A stretch of DNA of 36,620 nucleotides from an uncultured delta proteobacterium (GTDB lineage Bacteria; RBG-13-61-14; DRUE01), in contig CAIYYW010000329.1 of NCBI GenBank assembly GCA_903930515.1, forward strand, positions 1 through 36,620. Direction: 5' to 3'. Numbering within the stretch: the stretch's first letter is position 1; every line of letters begins with the position of its first letter. Below, one piece after another: positions 32,899 through 36,620 of the stretch. The position numbers and the translations under genes are program-made. The notes under the pieces were generated by a model that saw nothing but the letters and a program-made list of their open reading frames with translations, made no database searches and was not told the DNA's origin.

Positions 32899-33038
32899 CT
32901 TGATCGCAGATTCTTCCCCGGCTTGCCCGCGCCTTCCCTTTCCGGTCCAACCACTTGCCCCTGCATTGCTGGATCGCTATAACAAAATTAGATAAGTATG
33001 CTGAATTGAGCTAAGTTTAAAAAATAGACCAAAACCCA

Positions 33039-33425
<387 letters not shown>

Positions 33426-34670
33426 TTATTCAGCTTCCCCGCCATACGCCGACTCGCTATGCTGGCTCAAATCCAATCCCCTATCCTCGTCCTCCGCCTC
33501 CACCCGCATCCCGATCAGCTTGTCCACCACCCGGTAAAAAATCAGGCTCATCACCAGGCCGAATACCACGGTCACAACCACGGCCAGGAGCTGGATCAGG
33601 AATTGATGGGGGTTCCCGAAGAACAGGCCGTCGTTGCCCGCGGAATTGATCGCCTTCTGAGCGAACAAACCCGCGGACAGCGTTCCCACAATTCCGCCGA
33701 TGCAATGCACCCCGAACACATCCAGCGCATCATCATAGCTGAACCAGGCCTTGACCTTGGTCACCGCGAAATAACAAAAGAACCCCGCGCCGATCCCGAT
33801 CGCGATGGCGGAAAGCGGTCCGACAAACCCGCAGGCCGGGGTGATCGTGGCCAGCCCGGCGATGGCGCCGGAGGCGCATCCCAACATTGTGGGTTTTCCC
33901 CGCAGCGTCCACTCCAGCAAGGCCCAGGTCAGGCCCGCGGCGGCTGCCGCGGTGTTGGTGGTGACAAAGGCGTTCACCGCAAGCCCGTTGGCCGCGAGCG
34001 CGGAGGCCGCGTTGAACCCAAACCATCCGAACCAGAGCAGGCCGGTCCCGAGCACGGTGAACGGTAGATTATGCGGCGGGATCGGGATCTCGCCGTAGCC
34101 TTTCCGTTTCCCGATCATAATCGCCAGCGCGAGCGCGGAAATGCCGGCGCTGATGTGAACCACGGTTCCGCCGGCAAAATCCAAAACGCCCAGGTTCCGG
34201 AGCCACCCGCCCGCTCCCCAGACCCAGTGCGCCAGCGGATCATAGACCAGCGCCGACCAGAGCAGGGCGAAGATGAAAAAGGACGAGAACTTGATCCGCT
34301 CCGCGAACGCTCCGATGAAGAGGGCAGGGGTGATCACCGCGAACATCGCCTGGAAGATCATAAAGGCCTGGTGCGGGATGGTCGCCGCGTAATCCGGGTT
34401 GGGCTGCATCCCCACCCCGGAAAGGCCGATCCATTTCAGGCTCCCGATTAAATGACCCAGGTCCGGGCCGAACGCGATAGAATACCCGAACAAAACCCAC
34501 TGCACCCCGATCAGGCACATCAGAATGAAGCACTGCATCAGAATGCTAAGCACATTCTTCCGCCGAACCATCCCCCCGTAAAAGAGCGCCAGGCCCGGGG
34601 TCATCAGCAAGACCAGCGCCGAGCCGACCAGAACGAAAGCCGTGTCTCCAGAATCAATCATTTCAATCAC
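33426..34670 (-). CDS. amtB: Ammonium transporter
   Basis: TPGLALFYGGMVRRKNVLSILMQ; DFAGGTVVHISAGISALA; DDALDVFGVHCIGGIVGTL. Confidence 0.96.
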   Translation of the reverse strand: MIEMIDSGDTAFVLVGSALVLLMTPGLALFYGGMVRRKNVLSILMQCFILMCLIGVQWVLFGYSIAFGPDLGHLIGSLKWIGLSGVGMQPNPDYAATIPHQAFMIFQAMFAVITPALFIGAFAERIKFSSFFIFALLWSALVYDPLAHWVWGAGGWLRNLGVLDFAGGTVVHISAGISALALAIMIGKRKGYGEIPIPPHNLPFTVLGTGLLWFGWFGFNAASALAANGLAVNAFVTTNTAAAAAGLTWALLEWTLRGKPTMLGCASGAIAGLATITPACGFVGPLSAIAIGIGAGFFCYFAVTKVKAWFSYDDALDVFGVHCIGGIVGTLSAGLFAQKAINSAGNDGLFFGNPHQFLIQLLAVVVTVVFGLVMSLIFYRVVDKLIGMRVEAEDEDRGLDLSQHSESAYGGEAE

Positions 34671-34735
34671 CTCCCGGATACTTTTGTAATATGAATTACA
34701 AACATTTTACTCTCCTGGTTTCGGGAAATAAGGTC

Positions 34736-34752
34736 AGCATATTCCGTGCCAA
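34736..34752 (-). promoter_or_regulatory. Sigma-54 (-24/-12) promoter for amtB-glnK: TTGGCACGGAATATGCT
   Basis: GG-N10-GC with perfect TTGGCACG -24 element; predicted TSS near 34725, SD gggaggtg before ATG 34670. Confidence 0.82.
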
Positions 34753-34829
34753 TAGTTTTCCCCGTTGCCAACCCCCGGAAATGCGAGCCTCTTGCGCTGG
34801 AAAACCCTTTACCTTTTGCCCGGAGCGGA

Positions 34830-34847
34830 TCGCAAAACCGGTTGCGA
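34830..34847. promoter_or_regulatory. Candidate activator dyad TCGCAA-N6-TTGCGA
   Basis: Perfect 6-bp inverted repeat between the two divergent sigma-54 promoters. Confidence 0.45.
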
Positions 34848-34951
34848 GGAGAAGAAATTTAGCCCGCCAAAATTGTCAATAATGCCAAAAAATACCAATA
34901 TTGTCAAAATAGCCGCAGATTCGGATATTGGCGCGGATAGTTTTTTTTAAA

Positions 34952-34965
34952 CCCGCAAATGCGGG
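34952..34965. repeat. Inverted repeat CCCGCA-AA-TGCGGG
   Basis: Perfect 6-bp arms in the amtB/hdrBC intergenic region. Confidence 0.5.
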
Positions 34966-35042
34966 GAATAAGCGAATAAAATCAAGATGTTAAAGGCTTG
35001 ACGCATCCGCTGGCCCGCGTTGCAAAAAGCCTTAAGACCATT

Positions 35043-35058
35043 GGGCATAGCTTTTGCA
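35043..35058 (+). promoter_or_regulatory. Sigma-54 (-24/-12) promoter for hdrBC-glt: GGGCATAGCTTTTGCA
   Basis: GG (35044-35045)-N10-GC (35056-35057); consensus TGGCAC-N5-TTGCA; predicted TSS about 35069. Confidence 0.75.
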
Positions 35059-35072
35059 CATAAGGGAAAGCG

Positions 35073-35156
35073 ATGCTGAAGACAATAAACGAAATATGCG
35101 CGCGGGCAATTGAGGCTATTTTAAGCTTCGGTTATTCAGCCGTTGGGAGGCTCTGA
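35073..35156 (+). CDS. 27-codon uORF/small peptide MLKTINEICARAIEAILSFGYSAVGRL
   Basis: Begins about 4 nt from the predicted sigma-54 TSS; stop 2 nt before the hdrBC ATG and contains its SD (GGGAGG). Confidence 0.4.
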   Translation: MLKTINEICARAIEAILSFGYSAVGRL

Positions 35157-35158
35157 AA

Positions 35159-36499
35159 ATGCCCTATTTAATTTTCTGGGGCTGTCATATCCCGGCTCGG
35201 TTTCCGCATTTGGAGCTTTCAATGAAAAAGGTTCTGGACGCGCTCGGGATACTTTATGCGGAGAGCAACCGGTTCACCTGCTGTCCGGAAAATTTCGGGA
35301 TCAAGGCGATGGGTCATTACCCCTGGCTTTTGACCGCGGGAAGGAATCTGGCGATTGCGGAAACGATGGGGATGGATCTGGTCAGCGCGTGCAACGGTTG
35401 TTATTCCACCTTGAAGAGCGCCCAGGCGGAGCTGCGAGGAGACGCGATGGCGCGGCAGAGCCTGAACCAATCCCTCCAAGGGATCGGCATGGAATATCAG
35501 GGCACGCTCAAGATCAGTCATTTCCTTGAGATGCTTTTTGACGATCTCAGTCCCGCGGGCATCAAGCGCAGGATTCGGAGGCCTCTGCAGGGAATTAAAA
35601 TCGCGGCTCATCCCGGGTGTCATCTGCTCAGGCCATCCACTCATCTCCGGTTTGACGAGCCGTTTATCGCGTCCAAGTTTGATCAACTGATCGCGGCAAC
35701 CTGCGCGGAGCCGCTGGAATATCAGGGCAAATTTCTCTGCTGTGGAGGCTCGTTCAAATATTCCGGCGAGGATGAGCTTTCCCTTCAGGCGGTTCGGGTC
35801 AAATTGAAAGAAATTCAGGAGTTGGGAGCGGACGCCTTGGTCACCGGCTGTCCCACCTGTTACAGCCAGTTTGACTCGGGTCAGATGATGCTCAACCGGG
35901 CCGGAGAAAAATTTGAGATTCCCGTGCTTTATTACACGGAACTGCTCGGGCTTGCGCTCGGGCTGTCTGCGGAAGAGCTTGCCCTGGACCGGCATCGGGT
36001 TCCGGTTGACAGCCTGCTCAACCGGCTGGCGCAGAAAGAAACGGAGAGGTTCTCGGCTAAAGGCATAATCAATCTGGAGATGATGCGGCAGTGCGTAGCC
36101 TGCTCCGCGTGCAAAGACGACTGTCCCGCGGTCAAGATCAGCAATGAGGGTTTCCAGCCCCATCGGCTTTTTGAAAAAATACTGGCGGGCGATTTGGCGG
36201 GGGTTCTGGCGTCAAGGGAAATCTGGAATTGCCTGGACTGCCACACCTGCGAGGAGTTGTGCGGACAGGCGATCGGGATGAACCGCTTCTTCGGTCAGCT
36301 TAGAGAATTGGCGCTGGCAAAAGGCCTGGCGCCGGAATCGGTCCAAGGCTCGGTGGACGCCTTTTGCAAGACCGGGATGGTGACCAAGCCCGCTCAAGTG
36401 ATGCGGAAGAAGCTGGGATTGGGAGAGCTCGCGCCCGCGGGGGATGATGAGTTGAAAAAGGTTCTCGCCGGGATGCACCGGTCAAAGGAGCCGGAATAA
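35159..36499 (+). CDS. Heterodisulfide-reductase-like HdrB-HdrC fusion (two CCG-type domains + two 4Fe-4S motifs)
   Basis: GCHIPARFP...TCCPENFG...CNGCYSTLK; HPGCHLLRPS...FLCCGGSFKYSG...TGCPTCYSQFD; CVACSACKDDCP and CLDCHTCEELC. Confidence 0.88.
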   Translation: MPYLIFWGCHIPARFPHLELSMKKVLDALGILYAESNRFTCCPENFGIKAMGHYPWLLTAGRNLAIAETMGMDLVSACNGCYSTLKSAQAELRGDAMARQSLNQSLQGIGMEYQGTLKISHFLEMLFDDLSPAGIKRRIRRPLQGIKIAAHPGCHLLRPSTHLRFDEPFIASKFDQLIAATCAEPLEYQGKFLCCGGSFKYSGEDELSLQAVRVKLKEIQELGADALVTGCPTCYSQFDSGQMMLNRAGEKFEIPVLYYTELLGLALGLSAEELALDRHRVPVDSLLNRLAQKETERFSAKGIINLEMMRQCVACSACKDDCPAVKISNEGFQPHRLFEKILAGDLAGVLASREIWNCLDCHTCEELCGQAIGMNRFFGQLRELALAKGLAPESVQGSVDAFCKTGMVTKPAQVMRKKLGLGELAPAGDDELKKVLAGMHRSKEPE

Positions 36500-36501
36500 A
36501 A

Positions 36502-36620
36502 ATGCAAGTCCGGGGTGTCTATGACTGGGAAATAAGAAACCCGTGCGGGTGCGGGATCACCGCGCTTTTAAGCGCGAAGCAAAAGCGCTCTGGCGGGGAG
36601 CTGGTGGTTCGGTCTCTGAA
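36502..36620 (+). CDS. 5' fragment of a class-II glutamine amidotransferase (glutamate synthase GltB1-like), truncated by window end
   Basis: MQVRGVYDWEIRNPCGCGITALLSAKQKRSGGELVVRSL: C-G-I-x-A/G start typical of Ntn-type GATase near an N-terminal Cys. Confidence 0.55.
   Translation, partial: MQVRGVYDWEIRNPCGCGITALLSAKQKRSGGELVVRSL

Overview
36.6 kb bacterial contig fragment (GC-rich; organism not identifiable from sequence alone), gene-dense and mostly housekeeping or metabolic. No rRNA, tRNA, CRISPR array, transposase or prophage was seen. Left to right: zinc-ribbon/RDD membrane protein, small PD-(D/E)xK-like protein, IlvD, type-B carboxylesterase, HEPN/MNT pair, large Ig-like lipoprotein, SIS + PfkB pair, orphan Phd-like antitoxin, RbsC/RbsA-like ABC genes, GreA, HppA (H+-PPase), NCS1-type permease with an overlapping 80-aa membrane protein, AbiEii-like + small partner, UroD-family protein, flippase-like membrane protein, DprA-TopA-QueC, a TGS-GTPase/FHA/PP2C/cNMP-binding cluster facing an FHA-receiver gene, LysA-DapF, AmtB-GlnK, and an HdrB-HdrC fusion followed by the start of a glutamate-synthase-type amidotransferase. 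Strongest sequence-level observations: (1) two divergent sigma-54-type promoters (GG-N10-GC) between amtB-glnK and hdrBC-glt, around a ~290 bp repeat-rich regulatory region, with a 27-codon uORF starting about 4 nt from the predicted TSS; (2) eight genes with the layout -35/-10/7-9 nt/ATG and no usable Shine-Dalgarno, implying widespread leaderless transcription; (3) a reversed-order HdrB-HdrC fusion apparently operonic with GOGAT; (4) a phospho-signalling cluster with no kinase in the window; (5) a G-quadruplex-like tract between convergent genes; (6) a decayed MNT paralogue next to the intact HEPN/MNT pair. All names rest on motif recognition by eye, with no database search.
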